From Rhodococcus sp. UNC23MFCrub1.1 (GTDB taxonomy: Bacteria; Actinomycetota; Actinomycetes; Mycobacteriales; Mycobacteriaceae): a DNA stretch of 64,000 nt. A program made the translations under genes and the position numbers. Under the pieces are notes generated by a model. That model was not told the origin of the DNA, did no database searches, and saw only the letters and a list, made by a program, of their open reading frames with translations. Within the stretch, counting starts at the first letter, position 1, and every line of letters starts with the position of its first letter. Of the stretch, positions 36,676 through 46,354 are shown piece after piece. The stretch spans positions 463,949 through 527,948 of the forward strand of contig NZ_JMLQ01000004.1 in assembly GCF_000686025.1 (NCBI RefSeq), given 5' to 3'.

Positions 36676-37302
36676 GTGCGCGCCGTGTCCGCGGCGTCGG
36701 TCGTCGCGTTGATCGTCGCGGTGCTCGTGCTCGGTGTCCTCGACCCGGTCCGTGGTTCGTCGGTTCGCACCGATGCCCTTGGTCCCGACAACGACGAGAC
36801 CGCCGCGCAGTACGTGGCCCGGGTGGACCCGCCCTCCGGCGACGGAGATCGGTGGGCGCTGGTGTCCTTCACCCGGTCGATGCGTGCCGACGAGATCGCG
36901 CCCACCGTCGACGGAATCAGGGTCTCGGTCGTCTATGCGCACGTGCCGATCGACCGCGTGCAGACCCCGCTCGTGGTGGTCCCGGTGCCGGACACCGACT
37001 CCGTGCTCGCGTCGTCCGTCCGTCTCGCCGCCGGCCTCGTTCCGCCCGGACGCGACCAGCGCGGGAACGCGATCGCGACGGTGGTGCGCGCACGCCTGCA
37101 GGCCGACTGTGACTGCGCCGCAGGAGTTCTGGTACGTGCGAGTGTTCCGGAACTCGCCGCGCTCGCGGGCCTGGACGGCATCCGCGCGGTCGAGGCATTG
37201 CCGGGGGACGCGGTCTACGGCCGGTTCGCGGTGGCACCGCTGTATCCCGAACGCGACGGCGACGCGGTGCAGCCCGACGACGGCCCGGTTCCCGCCTCCT
37301 GA
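36676..37302 (+). CDS. Secreted or membrane-anchored protein of unknown function
   Basis: 208 aa from GTG 36676, 5 nt after rluD and likely in the lspA operon. An N-terminal hydrophobic segment (about 5-25) could be a signal or anchor. The rest has mixed alpha/beta character with VDPPSGDGDRWALVSFTRSMRADEIAPTV and a C-D-C motif (DCDCAAGVLVRASVPELAALAGLDGIRAVEALP). I do not recognise a family. The last part resembles a small ferredoxin-like fold, which is speculative. Codon bias is normal. Confidence 0.7.
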   Translation: MRAVSAASVVALIVAVLVLGVLDPVRGSSVRTDALGPDNDETAAQYVARVDPPSGDGDRWALVSFTRSMRADEIAPTVDGIRVSVVYAHVPIDRVQTPLVVVPVPDTDSVLASSVRLAAGLVPPGRDQRGNAIATVVRARLQADCDCAAGVLVRASVPELAALAGLDGIRAVEALPGDAVYGRFAVAPLYPERDGDAVQPDDGPVPAS

Positions 37303-37304
37303 CC

Positions 37305-37892
37305 TCAGGACCCGAGCAGGCCGAAGCCGAGCACCGCCGAGTCGTCCGCCCAGTCCAGATCGTGAATGCGGATCCCGCCCATCTCGTTGCCGCCGACGGT
37401 CGTGACCGTGTCCCCGTCCACCGCGACCACGATGTTCGTGTGCTGCCCGACGAGCAGATCCCCGACGGGCCCACCCGACTCGTACAGGACGACGTCGCCG
37501 ACCGCGGGGGAGTGGTCGCCGACCGGCGCGAAACGGCCCTGTTCCTGGTAGTACTCCGTCAACGTGTAGACACCGGGAATGCGCCACCCACCCGAGTGCG
37601 GATTGGTGAACGGCTGTCCGGCCTGGCGCATCACGTGACTGACGAAGTCGGCGCACCAGGCCTCGTCGACGCCCTCGGAGTAGAACGTGGCGGGACGGGG
37701 ATCGCGGTACTCACGCTCCACCACCTCGAGCACACGCTGCTGCGCCGGGGACAGGGACGCGTCGGCCGCGGGGAAGTCGGCGGTGTCCCACGGGTACCAC
37801 CGCTCGGGCGCGGTCCACAGCACCGCCGCGACGGCGACCACCGCGAGGGCGACGACGCCGGCGACGGTACGGCGGAGGCGGGTGGTGGGCAT
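37305..37892 (-). CDS. Membrane-anchored CHAP-domain amidohydrolase
   Basis: 195 aa. N-terminal membrane anchor or uncleaved signal (about 9-27), then a CHAP-type papain fold: catalytic C80 in EAWCADFVSHVM, H151 in GQHTNIVV and N169 in GGNEMGG. CHAP enzymes usually cut peptidoglycan peptides or glutathionyl substrates outside the membrane. TAGCGT (37899-37904, minus) lies 6 nt before the ATG, implying a leaderless mRNA. It converges on the preceding gene with only 2 nt between stops. Confidence 0.85.
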   Translation of the reverse strand: MPTTRLRRTVAGVVALAVVAVAAVLWTAPERWYPWDTADFPAADASLSPAQQRVLEVVEREYRDPRPATFYSEGVDEAWCADFVSHVMRQAGQPFTNPHSGGWRIPGVYTLTEYYQEQGRFAPVGDHSPAVGDVVLYESGGPVGDLLVGQHTNIVVAVDGDTVTTVGGNEMGGIRIHDLDWADDSAVLGFGLLGS

Positions 37893-37975
37893 GCCTCGAC
37901 GCTACCGAGCCGGGCCTCCGTGGTCAGGATCGCGGCGCCGATCTTCACGGAACCCTCACATGATGGACTGGGGAC

Positions 37976-38638
37976 ATGAGACGTGTGGGGCACCGACATC
38001 TGATCCGTGCCGTCGGCGGGTCCGCCGCCGCGGTGCTCGTCGTCGTGCTCGGATCGGCGGCGTGGGTCGCCGCCTCGTCCCACGGTCGGCTGTACACGGC
38101 GGACACCGCGCCGCGTGCTCCCGTCGCCATCGTGCTGGGCGCTCGGGTCCAGGAGGGCGAACCTTCGTCGTTTCTCGCCGGTCGGCTCGACGCGGCACTC
38201 GATCTGGTGCGTCGCGGTACCGTGCGCGCACTTCTGTTGTCGGGCAACGCCGCCGGCACATCGGGTGACGAGGTGGAGGTGATGACGCGCTACCTGGTGC
38301 GCCGCGGCGTCGATCCCGACCGCATCGTGGCCGACCCGTACGGTCTGACGACCCACGACACGTGTCGACGCGCCGTGGCGACGTACGGAGTGTCGACGGC
38401 CCTGATCGTCAGTCAGGACACCCATGCCGCACGTGCGGTGGCCCTGTGCCGAGCTGCGGGGATCGATGCCGGCGGCGTCGTCGCTCCCTGTGACTGTTCC
38501 CGGCGCTCGCTGCTGCGGCAGTTCGTACGCGAGATGCTCGCGCGTCCCAAGGCCGTGCTGGACGTGCTCCGCGGCTCCGCGCCCGCGGTGCAGTCGCCAT
38601 CGACCGACGCGGTGCGCCGCGCCGTCGAGATCGGCTGA
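37976..38638 (+). CDS. SanA/ElyC/YdcF-family protein (DUF218)
   Basis: 220 aa. N-terminal membrane anchor (about 12-33), then the DUF218 fold: VAIVLGARVQEGEPSSFLAGRLDAALDL, LLLSGN, GDEVEVMTRYLVRRGVDPDRIVADPYGLTTHDTCRRA and LIVSQDTHAARA. E. coli SanA and ElyC have this domain and affect envelope integrity; the reaction is unknown. A pair of cysteines (APCDCS) is unusual. Possibly it works with the adjacent CHAP hydrolase on the envelope. Confidence 0.87.
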   Translation: MRRVGHRHLIRAVGGSAAAVLVVVLGSAAWVAASSHGRLYTADTAPRAPVAIVLGARVQEGEPSSFLAGRLDAALDLVRRGTVRALLLSGNAAGTSGDEVEVMTRYLVRRGVDPDRIVADPYGLTTHDTCRRAVATYGVSTALIVSQDTHAARAVALCRAAGIDAGGVVAPCDCSRRSLLRQFVREMLARPKAVLDVLRGSAPAVQSPSTDAVRRAVEIG

Positions 38639-38854
38639 CCCGAGTCACTCGGATCACCTCGAGCCCAACCCTGTTCGCACCGTCGCACCGCGAGCAGTCC
38701 GGAGACCCGAGCGCGAGTTGATGCTTGCGGCAACAGCTCCGGCGTATCGAGCTCAGTCCGTCTGTCTCGCGGACGACGTCGTTGCGTGGCTTCGTGTTCG
38801 GCGCGGCGACCGGTGCGCTGCGTGAGGTTCAGCCGGCCTGATCGAGCGTGTCGG

Positions 38855-39466
38855 TCAGCCCGCGCTGCCGCGGCGGGCCTTCTCCAGCGCGGCCAGTGTC
38901 GACATGACGGTGGCGCGCTGACGTTGCAGGTCGCTGAGCCGGGCACGCGCGGGCAGACCCGACGACGCCTCGGCGTCGGCGATGCCGGCCTCGATGGCGG
39001 TGAGCTGCTCGAGCAGACCGGTCACGCGATCGGCGAGCACGGCGACGTCCACCGTGCTGACGGCACCCGACGGAGCGGAGGACGCCGAGCGGGACGGGGT
39101 GGTGCGGACGGCGGCGGACGCACCGGCGCGGGCCGAGGCCTTCCGGACGTCGGCGGCCGCGGGACGCTTCGGCAGGCGGACCCGGTCGAGAGCGGCACGC
39201 GCACTGCGAGCCGCGGTGCGGTGCTCGAGCTCCTCGTCGTCGTCGGACGTCACCGCGCCGCCCAGGGGACGCAGGCCGTACATGCCGATGAAGCGACGCG
39301 CCGCGTCGATCGTGTTCTCGTGTTCACGGCACTCACCGCACCGGGGCTCGTCCCGATAGATCTCGATGTCGGTCCGGCTGCCGCACCACACGCAGCCGCC
39401 GGGACTCCACCGCCGGGTGACGGGGGTGTCGTCCGCAGCGGTGTCGTGGGGTGAGGTGGTGGTCAT
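38855..39466 (-). CDS. Zinc-ribbon/coiled-coil protein of unknown function
   Basis: 203 aa from ATG 39466. A four-cysteine zinc ribbon, C25-X2-C28 and C43-X2-C46 (CVWCGS ... CGEC), is followed by an FIGMYGLRPLGG segment, an Ala/Arg/Ser-rich linker, and a C-terminal coiled coil (VAVLADRVTGLLEQLTAIEAGIADAEA ... LQRQRATVMSTLAALEKA). No family recognised. An in-frame GTG at 39508 lies 8 nt downstream of a TACGCT -10-like box and could be the true leaderless start, adding 14 residues. 216 bp of non-coding DNA separates its end from the SanA-like gene. Confidence 0.65.
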   Translation of the reverse strand: MTTTSPHDTAADDTPVTRRWSPGGCVWCGSRTDIEIYRDEPRCGECREHENTIDAARRFIGMYGLRPLGGAVTSDDDEELEHRTAARSARAALDRVRLPKRPAAADVRKASARAGASAAVRTTPSRSASSAPSGAVSTVDVAVLADRVTGLLEQLTAIEAGIADAEASSGLPARARLSDLQRQRATVMSTLAALEKARRGSAG

Positions 39467-39694
39467 CGTGGAGGAGGCGCCGGAGCCGAGATTTCGATCG
39501 TCGATCACGTCGAACCAGCGTAGTGCACGACACGAGGCCCGAGGAGCGGGAGCGGCTGTCGCCTCGTGCTTTTCGCGTCGTCGGTGACCAACGTCATGAC
39601 ACACCCGGCTCCGCTCGGTCGTGTCATCGGCGTGTCGCGTCAGCAGACTCGTCGGCCTTCCCCCGGGGCTCCCGACCGTCCATACTCGGCAGTC

Positions 39695-40462
39695 GTGAGC
39701 ACACTCGAAGTCACGACCGTCGCCGACGGCGTGCACGTCGCGTTCGGGCCGGACGTCAACTGGACACTGTTGGTCGACGGCGAGGACGTGACGCTGGTCG
39801 ACTCGGGATATCCGCGGTACGTCGGTGCGGTCGTCGAATCGCTCCGTCGTGTCGGTCGGCGTCCGGAGGACGTGCGGGCGATCCTGCTGACACACGCGCA
39901 CATCGACCACATCGGCGGCGCCGGCCACTTCGCCTCGACCTACGGCACGCCGGTGCTCACCTCGGACACCGAGGCGCGGCATGCCCGACGTGAGTATCTC
40001 GAACAGGCATCGCCGCTCGACGTGGCGCGTAACGTCTGGCGCCGCGGTGCGCTCGCATGGACGGTGCGCATCGCTCGCGCGGGCGGAACCGAATCGGGCG
40101 CCGTCGCCGATGCCGAGGGGTTCGACTCGGTCGTCGGATCCGTGCCGGGTGGGCCGCTGGACCTGCCGGGCGGGCCGGTGCCGCTCGACAGTTCGGGTCA
40201 CACGTCCGGTCACACCGGGTATCACGTGCCGGGTGCGGGGGCCGTTCTGTCCGGTGACGCTCTGGTCACCGGCCACGCTCTGAGCGTTCGGACCGGACCG
40301 CAGATGCTGCCGCCCCTGTTCGCGCACGACCGGCCGCGGGAGTTCGACGCGCTCGACGCCTTCGTCGGCCTGGACGCCGACGTCCTGATTCCCGGACACG
40401 GGGGAGTGCATCGCGGGTCCGTCGACGACGCGGTGCGGCGGGTACGGTCCGCACGCGCCTGA
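39695..40462 (+). CDS. MBL-fold metallo-hydrolase
   Basis: 255 aa from GTG 39695. Metal-binding motif THAHIDHIGG at 66-75 (H67, H69, D71, H72), then G-H-T-S-G-H-T near residue 170, SGDAL and PGHGG-H complete the metallo-beta-lactamase fold. Substrate unknown; relatives include glyoxalase-II-like thioesterases and lactonases. A CATACT box ends 8 nt upstream, suggesting a leaderless start; a longer frame from 39566 has no support. Confidence 0.87.
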   Translation: MSTLEVTTVADGVHVAFGPDVNWTLLVDGEDVTLVDSGYPRYVGAVVESLRRVGRRPEDVRAILLTHAHIDHIGGAGHFASTYGTPVLTSDTEARHARREYLEQASPLDVARNVWRRGALAWTVRIARAGGTESGAVADAEGFDSVVGSVPGGPLDLPGGPVPLDSSGHTSGHTGYHVPGAGAVLSGDALVTGHALSVRTGPQMLPPLFAHDRPREFDALDAFVGLDADVLIPGHGGVHRGSVDDAVRRVRSARA

Positions 40463-40474
40463 GTCGACTCCGGG

Positions 40475-40879
40475 TCAGCGGGGTCGCCGAATGCGGATGG
40501 GGCCCTTCGCCGTCGACGGGTCGACCACGTTCCCGCCCTGCGTGATCTCCGCCTCGCCCGCGGCGACGAGGCGGCGGGCGGCGCGGCGGACGGGTTCCAT
40601 CAGGGGGCGCCAGTCGTCCGGCGCCACGTCGCGAGCCACGTCGGAGGGGCAGATCGACGAATCGCGGGCGCGACTGTCGAGCAGCCGCCGGATCGCGTCC
40701 TCGAGGCCGTCGTCGGCTCCCGCGGAGCCGGTGCGTCGGCACGCGTCGCTGCAGTACTTCACCGAGTCCCAGTCGCGTTCCCACTTCTTGCGCCACTCGA
40801 TCCGTCGACCGCAGACGGCGCAGGTCTTGTCCGCCCGAGCCTCGGCCTCGCCGCTCGGCGCCTTCTTCCTGTGTGCCAC
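40475..40879 (-). CDS. DUF2256-DUF3253 two-domain protein
   Basis: 134 aa from GTG 40879. An N-terminal treble-clef-like zinc motif (C20-X2-C23 ... C43-X3-C47, with RRIEWRKKWERDWDSVKYCSDAC) is the DUF2256 signature. The C-terminal half (DAIRRLLDSRARDSSICPSDVARDVAPDDWRPLMEPVRRAARRLVAAGEAEITQGG) is DUF3253, a winged-helix-like fold. It is therefore possibly a nucleic-acid-binding protein. A CACAAT box lies 7 nt before the GTG. Convergent with the MBL gene. Confidence 0.88.
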   Translation of the reverse strand: MAHRKKAPSGEAEARADKTCAVCGRRIEWRKKWERDWDSVKYCSDACRRTGSAGADDGLEDAIRRLLDSRARDSSICPSDVARDVAPDDWRPLMEPVRRAARRLVAAGEAEITQGGNVVDPSTAKGPIRIRRPR

Positions 40880-40905
40880 CTCGTCGATTGTGCACCGGTC
40901 GGGGA

Positions 40906-40911
40906 TAGCGT
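40906..40911 (+). promoter_or_regulatory. -10 box of rarD (leaderless)
   Basis: TAGCGT, 6 nt from the GTG at 40918, with no Shine-Dalgarno sequence between. Confidence 0.6.
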
Positions 40912-40917
40912 GAGCGC

Positions 40918-41886
40918 GTGCGCAGTCTCACGTCCTCTCTCGGCTCCCGGCGCGGTGGAGCTCCCCGGTCGTCCTCCAGCGTCGGCATGGCCAGCGGTGT
41001 CGGTGCGTACGGACTGTGGGGACTGTTCCCGGCCTTCTTCGGCGTGCTGTCCTTCGCCGGACCCGTCGAGGTCCTCGCGCACCGCATCGTGTGGACGTTG
41101 GTGCTCATGCTCGTCGTCCTGGCGATGTTGGGACGACTGTCCACGCTGCGCGGTCTCCCGGCGCGCACGTGGGGTGTGGTGGCGTTGTCGTCGGCGTTCA
41201 TCTCGATCAACTGGGGCGTCTACATCTTCGCGGTCTCGCAGGACCGTGTGGTCGAGGCAGCCCTCGGATACTTCGTCAATCCGCTCGTCAGTGTCCTGCT
41301 CGGCGTCGTGGTGTTCCGGGAGCGGTTGGGCCGTGCGCAGATCGCGGCCCTCGCGCTGGCCTTCGTCGCGGTGGTCGTGCTCACCGTCGACTACGGACGG
41401 CCTCCCGTCATCGCCCTCACCCTGGCCTTCTCGTTCGCGCTGTACGGCGTCATGAAGAAGGTGGTCCGGCTCGAACCCACCACGTCGCTGACCGCGGAGG
41501 GGCTCGTGGGGGCGCCGATCGCGATCGGTTACCTGGTGGTGCTGGGCGTCACCGGGGGAGCGAGCGCCCTCTCGCTCGGGGTGCCGCACGCCCTGCTGCT
41601 CGTCCTCGCCGGGCCCGTCACCGCACTGCCGCTGCTGCTGTTCGGGGTTGCCGCGCAGAAGCTGCCGTTGGTCACCCTCGGTCTGCTGCAGTACCTGACA
41701 CCGGGCCTGCAGCTCGCGTGGGGAGTGCTGGTGCTGAACGAGGACATGCCCGCGTCGCGGTGGATCGGTTTCGCGCTCATCTGGTGCGCGCTGGCGATCT
41801 TCACGGTCGACTCCGTGCGGCGTCTGCGGGCGCATCGCGTGGCGTCGGTGCCGGTCGAGGCGGCGTCCGCGGACACCCCGCGCTAG
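40918..41886 (+). CDS. rarD: RarD-type EamA/DMT transporter
   Basis: 322 aa with ten membrane helices in two EamA repeats. [15 protein letters not shown] at the start, [34 protein letters not shown] and [10 protein letters not shown] are typical of RarD. It is a drug/metabolite transporter; RarD proteins were linked to chloramphenicol sensitivity, but the substrate is not established. GTG start with a leaderless promoter; dnaE1 starts 74 nt downstream from its own -10. Confidence 0.9.
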   Translation: MRSLTSSLGSRRGGAPRSSSSVGMASGVGAYGLWGLFPAFFGVLSFAGPVEVLAHRIVWTLVLMLVVLAMLGRLSTLRGLPARTWGVVALSSAFISINWGVYIFAVSQDRVVEAALGYFVNPLVSVLLGVVVFRERLGRAQIAALALAFVAVVVLTVDYGRPPVIALTLAFSFALYGVMKKVVRLEPTTSLTAEGLVGAPIAIGYLVVLGVTGGASALSLGVPHALLLVLAGPVTALPLLLFGVAAQKLPLVTLGLLQYLTPGLQLAWGVLVLNEDMPASRWIGFALIWCALAIFTVDSVRRLRAHRVASVPVEAASADTPR

Positions 41887-41947
41887 TCCTCATCCGTCAC
41901 AGTCGTCACACGCCGCGTGTGCGGAGAATGTTGTCGGCCCGACGACC

Positions 41948-41953
41948 TAGAGT
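41948..41953 (+). promoter_or_regulatory. -10 box of dnaE1 (leaderless)
   Basis: TAGAGT, 7 nt from the GTG at 41961; no ribosome site between. Confidence 0.6.
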
Positions 41954-41960
41954 GGCTCCC

Positions 41961-44900
41961 GTGTCGGACTTCGTTCATCTCCACAATCACACCGAGTACT
42001 CCATGCTGGACGGGGCGGCGAAGATCGCGCCGATGTTCGCGGAGGCCCAGCGCCTGGGGATGAGCGCGGTCGGGATGACCGACCACGGCAACATGTACGG
42101 GGCCAGTGAGTTCTACAACGAGGCCAAGAAGGCCGGGGTCAAGCCCATCATCGGGATCGAGGCCTACATCGCGCCGGAGTCCCGTTTCAACAAGAAGCGC
42201 GTGCTGTGGGGAGACCGCAGCCAGAAGTCGGACGACGTCTCGGGCAGCGGCGCGTACACGCACATGACGATGGTGGCGGAGAACGCGACGGGTCTGCGCA
42301 ACCTGTTCAAGCTGTCGTCCCTCGCGTCCACCGAGGGTCAGCTGGGCAAGTGGGCGCGCATGGACGAGGAGATCATCGCCAACCACGCCGAGGGCATCAT
42401 CGCCACCACCGGTTGCCCGTCCGGCGAGATCCAGACCCGGCTTCGTCTGGGCCACGAGCGTGAGGCGCTCGAGGCGGCGGCCAAGTGGCAGGAGATCTGG
42501 GGCCCCGACAACTTCTTCCTCGAACTGATGGACCACGGTCTGTCGATCGAGCGGAGGGTGCGAGAAGGACTGCTGAGCATCGGGGAGCAGCTCGGCATCC
42601 CGCCGCTCGCGACCAACGACTGCCACTACGTCACCAAGGACGCGTCGGTCAATCACGAAGCGCTGCTGTGCATCCAGACCGGTAAGACGCTGAGCGATCC
42701 CACCCGGTTCAAGTTCGACGGCGACGGCTACTACCTCAAGTCCGCGGAGGAGATGCGCGCCCTCTGGGACGACGAGGTGCCCGGCGCGTGCGACTCCACG
42801 TTGCTCATCGCCGAACGCGTCCAGTCCTACGACGAGGTGTGGGAGCACCGCGACCGGATGCCGGTGTTCCCGGTGCCGGAGGGCTACACGCAGGGCACCT
42901 GGCTCCGCAAGGAGGTCATGGACGGCCTGCACCGCCGCTTCCCCGACGGTCCGACGGAGGAGTACCTCTCCCGTGCGGACTACGAGATCAGCGTCATCCT
43001 CGAGATGGGCTTCCCTGCCTACTTCCTCGTCGTCGGTGACCTCATCAACCACGCCAAGGAGGTCGGCATCCGCGTCGGCCCCGGTCGAGGTTCGGCGGCC
43101 GGGTCGCTCGTCGCCTACGCGATGGGGATCACCAACATCGACCCGCTCCCGCACGGTCTGCTGTTCGAGCGGTTCCTCAATCCCGAGCGCGTCTCCATGC
43201 CCGACATCGACATCGACTTCGACGATCGCCGACGCGGCGAGATGGTGCGCTACGCCACCGAGAAGTGGGGCAGTGATCGTGTCGCGCAGGTGATCACGTT
43301 CGGCACCATCAAGACGAAGGCCGCCATCAAGGACTCGGCCCGCGTGCAGTTCGGGCAGCCGGGCTTCGCCATCGCCGACCAGATCACCAAGGCACTGCCC
43401 CCGCCCGTGATGGCGAAGGACATCTCGGTCGCGGGCATCACCGATCCGACGCACGAGCGGTACAAGGAGGCCACCGAGGTCCGCTCGCTGATCGACTCGA
43501 ACCCCGACGTCGCGAAGATCTACCAGACCGCCAAGGGTCTCGAGGGGCTGATCCGCAACGCCGGCGTCCACGCCTGCGCGGTCATCATGTCCTCGGAGCC
43601 GCTGACCGACGCCATCCCGGTGTGGAAGCGTCCGCAGGACGGCGCCATCATCACCGGCTGGGACTACCCTTCCTGCGAGGCCATCGGCCTGCTGAAGATG
43701 GACTTCCTGGGGCTGCGCAACCTCACGGTCATCGGCGACGCCATCGACAACATCAAGGCCAATCGCGGCATCGACATCGATCTCGACGCCCTGCCTCTCG
43801 ATGATCCGGCGACGTTCGAACTGCTCTCGCGCGGAGACACTCTCGGCGTGTTCCAGCTCGACGGCAGCGCGATGCGGGACCTGCTGCGCAAGATGCAGCC
43901 CACCGGATTCGAGGACATCGTCGCCGTCCTGGCGCTCTACCGGCCCGGTCCGATGGGCATGAACTCGCACAACGACTACGCCGATCGCAAGAACGGTCGT
44001 CAAGAGGTCAAGCCGATTCACGCGGAACTCGAGGAACCGCTGAAGGTCATCCTCGGCGAGACGTACGGCCTGGTGGTCTATCAGGAGCAGATCATGCAGC
44101 TGGCGCAGAAGGTCGCCGGCTACTCGCTCGGCCAGGCCGACCTGCTGCGGCGCGCCATGGGAAAGAAGAAGCTGTCCGAGCTGGAGAAGGCGTACGCCGG
44201 ATTCCGCCAGGGCATGCTGGACAACGATTTCTCCGAGGCCGCCATCAAGGCGCTCTGGGACACCGTGCTCCCGTTCGCCGGCTACGCGTTCAACAAGTCG
44301 CACTCGGCGGGGTACGGGCTGGTGTCCTACTGGACGGCGTATCTCAAGGCCAACTACCCGGCCGAGTACATGGCCGGACTGCTCACCAGTGTCGGCGACG
44401 ACAAGGACAAGGCGGCGATCTATCTCGCCGACTGCAGACGGCTCGGCATCACCGTGCTGCCGCCGGACGTCAACGAGTCCGAGCTCAACTTCGCCTCGGT
44501 GGGCGAGGACATCCGCTTCGGTATGGGCGCGGTGCGCAACGTGGGCGCCAACGTCGTGGCGTCCATCATCTCGGCGCGCAAGGAGAAGGGGAAGTTCACC
44601 GACTTCTCCGACTACCTGGCCAAGATCGATGCGACTGCCTGCAACAAGAAGGTCACCGAGTCTCTCGTCAAGGCCGGTGGTTTCGATTCGCTGGACCATC
44701 CACGCAAGGGTTTGATGCTGATCCACGCCGACGCGATCGACTCGGTGCTGGGCACCAAGAAGGCGGAGGCCATCGGCCAGTTCGACCTGTTCGGCGGCGT
44801 CGACGCCGACGAGTCCATCACCTCCGTCTTCAACGTGAAGATCCCGCCCGAGGAGTGGGACAGCAAGCACCGTCTCGCTTTGGAGCGGGAGATGTTGGGG

Positions 44901-45494
44901 CTGTACGTGTCCGGGCATCCGCTGAACGGAGTCGAGCACGTGCTCGCGGCTCAGTCGGACACCGCCATTCCCACGATCCTCGAGGGCAGTCTGAAGGACG
45001 GCACGCAGGTCACGGTGGGCGGCATTCTGGCGTCGGTCAACCGACGGGTGAACAAGAACGGTCTGACCTGGGCGTCCGCCCAGCTCGAGGATCTCACCGG
45101 CGGTATCGAGGTGCTGTTCTTCCCGCAGGCGTACTCCGTGTTCGGTGCGGACGTCGCCGAGGACGCCGTGGTGCTGGTGAAGGCCAGGGTGTCGGCTCGG
45201 GACGATCGGATCTCGCTCATCGCGAACGACATCGCGGTTCCCGATCTGTCGTCCGTCGGTGTCGCCAAGCCCGTCGCCGTCAGCTTGCCGACGCGTCAGT
45301 GCACCGCGGACAAGGTCGGGGCGCTCAAGCGGGTGCTGGCCAGCCATCCCGGCACCACCGACGTGCACCTGCGCCTCATCAGTGGCGACCGGGTCACCAT
45401 GCTCAAGGTGGACGAGAAGCTGCGCGTCACACCGTCATCGGCGCTGATGGGCGATCTCAAGGCGCTGCTCGGACCCGGCTGCCTCACCGTCTGA
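41961..45494 (+). CDS. dnaE: Replicative DNA polymerase III alpha subunit
   Basis: 1177 aa, close to mycobacterial DnaE1 (1184). N-terminal PHP domain begins at once ([21 protein letters not shown], His cluster at 6, 8 and 10), giving possible proofreading. The polymerase palm has [19 protein letters not shown] and PDIDIDFDD, then the fingers, and a C-terminal OB fold ([42 protein letters not shown]) and tau-binding tail. It is the chromosomal replicase. GTG 41961 is chosen from the leaderless -10 and the family N-terminus. The stop lies in an 18-bp tandem duplication. Confidence 0.97.
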   Translation: MSDFVHLHNHTEYSMLDGAAKIAPMFAEAQRLGMSAVGMTDHGNMYGASEFYNEAKKAGVKPIIGIEAYIAPESRFNKKRVLWGDRSQKSDDVSGSGAYTHMTMVAENATGLRNLFKLSSLASTEGQLGKWARMDEEIIANHAEGIIATTGCPSGEIQTRLRLGHEREALEAAAKWQEIWGPDNFFLELMDHGLSIERRVREGLLSIGEQLGIPPLATNDCHYVTKDASVNHEALLCIQTGKTLSDPTRFKFDGDGYYLKSAEEMRALWDDEVPGACDSTLLIAERVQSYDEVWEHRDRMPVFPVPEGYTQGTWLRKEVMDGLHRRFPDGPTEEYLSRADYEISVILEMGFPAYFLVVGDLINHAKEVGIRVGPGRGSAAGSLVAYAMGITNIDPLPHGLLFERFLNPERVSMPDIDIDFDDRRRGEMVRYATEKWGSDRVAQVITFGTIKTKAAIKDSARVQFGQPGFAIADQITKALPPPVMAKDISVAGITDPTHERYKEATEVRSLIDSNPDVAKIYQTAKGLEGLIRNAGVHACAVIMSSEPLTDAIPVWKRPQDGAIITGWDYPSCEAIGLLKMDFLGLRNLTVIGDAIDNIKANRGIDIDLDALPLDDPATFELLSRGDTLGVFQLDGSAMRDLLRKMQPTGFEDIVAVLALYRPGPMGMNSHNDYADRKNGRQEVKPIHAELEEPLKVILGETYGLVVYQEQIMQLAQKVAGYSLGQADLLRRAMGKKKLSELEKAYAGFRQGMLDNDFSEAAIKALWDTVLPFAGYAFNKSHSAGYGLVSYWTAYLKANYPAEYMAGLLTSVGDDKDKAAIYLADCRRLGITVLPPDVNESELNFASVGEDIRFGMGAVRNVGANVVASIISARKEKGKFTDFSDYLAKIDATACNKKVTESLVKAGGFDSLDHPRKGLMLIHADAIDSVLGTKKAEAIGQFDLFGGVDADESITSVFNVKIPPEEWDSKHRLALEREMLGLYVSGHPLNGVEHVLAAQSDTAIPTILEGSLKDGTQVTVGGILASVNRRVNKNGLTWASAQLEDLTGGIEVLFFPQAYSVFGADVAEDAVVLVKARVSARDDRISLIANDIAVPDLSSVGVAKPVAVSLPTRQCTADKVGALKRVLASHPGTTDVHLRLISGDRVTMLKVDEKLRVTPSSALMGDLKALLGPGCLTV

Positions 45495-45513
45495 CGCTGC
45501 CTCACCGTCTGAC
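45478..45513. repeat. Exact 18-bp tandem duplication over two convergent stop codons
   Basis: GCTGCCTCACCGTCTGAC occurs twice back to back (45478-45495, 45496-45513). The first copy holds the dnaE stop; the second holds, on the other strand, the stop of the GGCT-like gene. Confidence 0.92.
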
Positions 45514-46119
45514 GACGGCCGACCGCTCGACGGCTGCCGCGAGGTAGGCATCGGGATCGACGCCGAACGGGTTGTCCCGCAAGCCCTCCGCGATGACGTC
45601 GCGGTAGCGGTCGGCCGGCACTCCGCGTTCTCGCACGTGGCTCGACGTCAGAGTCATCGCCGGGACGCCGTCGATGTCGTCCAGGCGCAGCGCCGCGTCG
45701 TACTTGCCGCGGTGCGGCTCGGGGGACACCTCGACCGGCAGCAGCGCCCACGCTCCCGGCCGTGTCGGTAGGGACGCGCGGACGTCGAGTGTCTGCTCCG
45801 TCTGCGCGTTCTCCACCGTCGAGATGTGGTCGAGGGCGGCCCAGTCGAGCAGGTAGGCGCGGGCGATGCTGTCGGAGTCGGGGGAGGGTGTGAGCGAGAG
45901 GAACGCGGACGCTCCGGTCCACCGGGCCGAGACGCCGGCGAAGTACACCGCATGCGGCACGGTGATCCACCGGTGTTCGCGAGGAAGCGAGAGTGTCCGC
46001 GGGGCGGCGTGCGCACCGAATCTGCTGTCGGCCGCGGAGCCGCCCAAGTAGGCGTCGAGGCGTGCGGGCAGGGTGTTCGAGCCGTAGCCGACGTACCAGA
46101 CGAGTTCGTGACTGTTCAC
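45502..46119 (-). CDS. Gamma-glutamylcyclotransferase-like protein
   Basis: 205 aa from GTG 46119. The opening LVWYVGYGSNTLPARLDAYL is the YGSN motif of the GGCT/AIG2 fold. The rest (SLPREHRWITVPHAVYFAGVSARWTGASAFLSL and AYLLDWAALDHISTVENAQ) is an actinobacterial variant, sometimes mis-annotated as a histone deacetylase. The substrate is unknown. TACCGT ends 8 nt before the GTG. A longer frame to 46320 would swallow the small ORF on the other strand and its terminator. Confidence 0.72.
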   Translation of the reverse strand: MNSHELVWYVGYGSNTLPARLDAYLGGSAADSRFGAHAAPRTLSLPREHRWITVPHAVYFAGVSARWTGASAFLSLTPSPDSDSIARAYLLDWAALDHISTVENAQTEQTLDVRASLPTRPGAWALLPVEVSPEPHRGKYDAALRLDDIDGVPAMTLTSSHVRERGVPADRYRDVIAEGLRDNPFGVDPDAYLAAAVERSAVVRR

Positions 46120-46176
46120 AGGGACGGACGGTACCGTCGGATCGTCACGTCGAACTCGACCGAGAGGGATGATCCC

Positions 46177-46281
46177 ATGATCACGAACTTCATCAACGCC
46201 GTGCTCGAACTCGTCGGTGGCATTGCCGCCGGAAGCAGCGGTCTCTACCTGGCCCCCGGTGTCCTGCCGTTCGGTTCCTGA
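46177..46281 (+). CDS. 34-residue hydrophobic peptide ORF
   Basis: ATG 46177 with GAGAGGG about 9 nt upstream, 34 codons ending TGA, then a strong terminator at 46305. The product is one amphipathic-to-hydrophobic helix (MITNFINAVLELVGGIAAGS) followed by SGLYLAPGVLPFGS. Third positions are mostly G/C. The ORF-plus-terminator unit between two minus-strand genes suggests a real small transcript. No family recognised; it could be a membrane peptide, a toxin-like peptide or a leader. Confidence 0.5.
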   Translation: MITNFINAVLELVGGIAAGSSGLYLAPGVLPFGS

Positions 46282-46304
46282 CATACGGCCGGACCACACG
46301 AACG

Positions 46305-46341
46305 CCGACGGGGCGCCCACGTGGAGTGGGCGCCCCGTCGG
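46305..46341. terminator. 16-bp stem-loop terminator
   Basis: Perfect 16-bp GC-rich stem (46305-46320 with 46326-46341), 5-nt loop, between convergent small genes. Confidence 0.85.
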
Positions 46342-46354
46342 TGTCTGTCCGTGA

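Noticed and set aside
41883..45368. 1161-codon open frame on the minus strand under dnaE
   Set aside because: Typical antisense shadow of a high-GC gene, dominated by Arg, His, Asp and Val, with no domain; DnaE motifs on the plus strand are complete.
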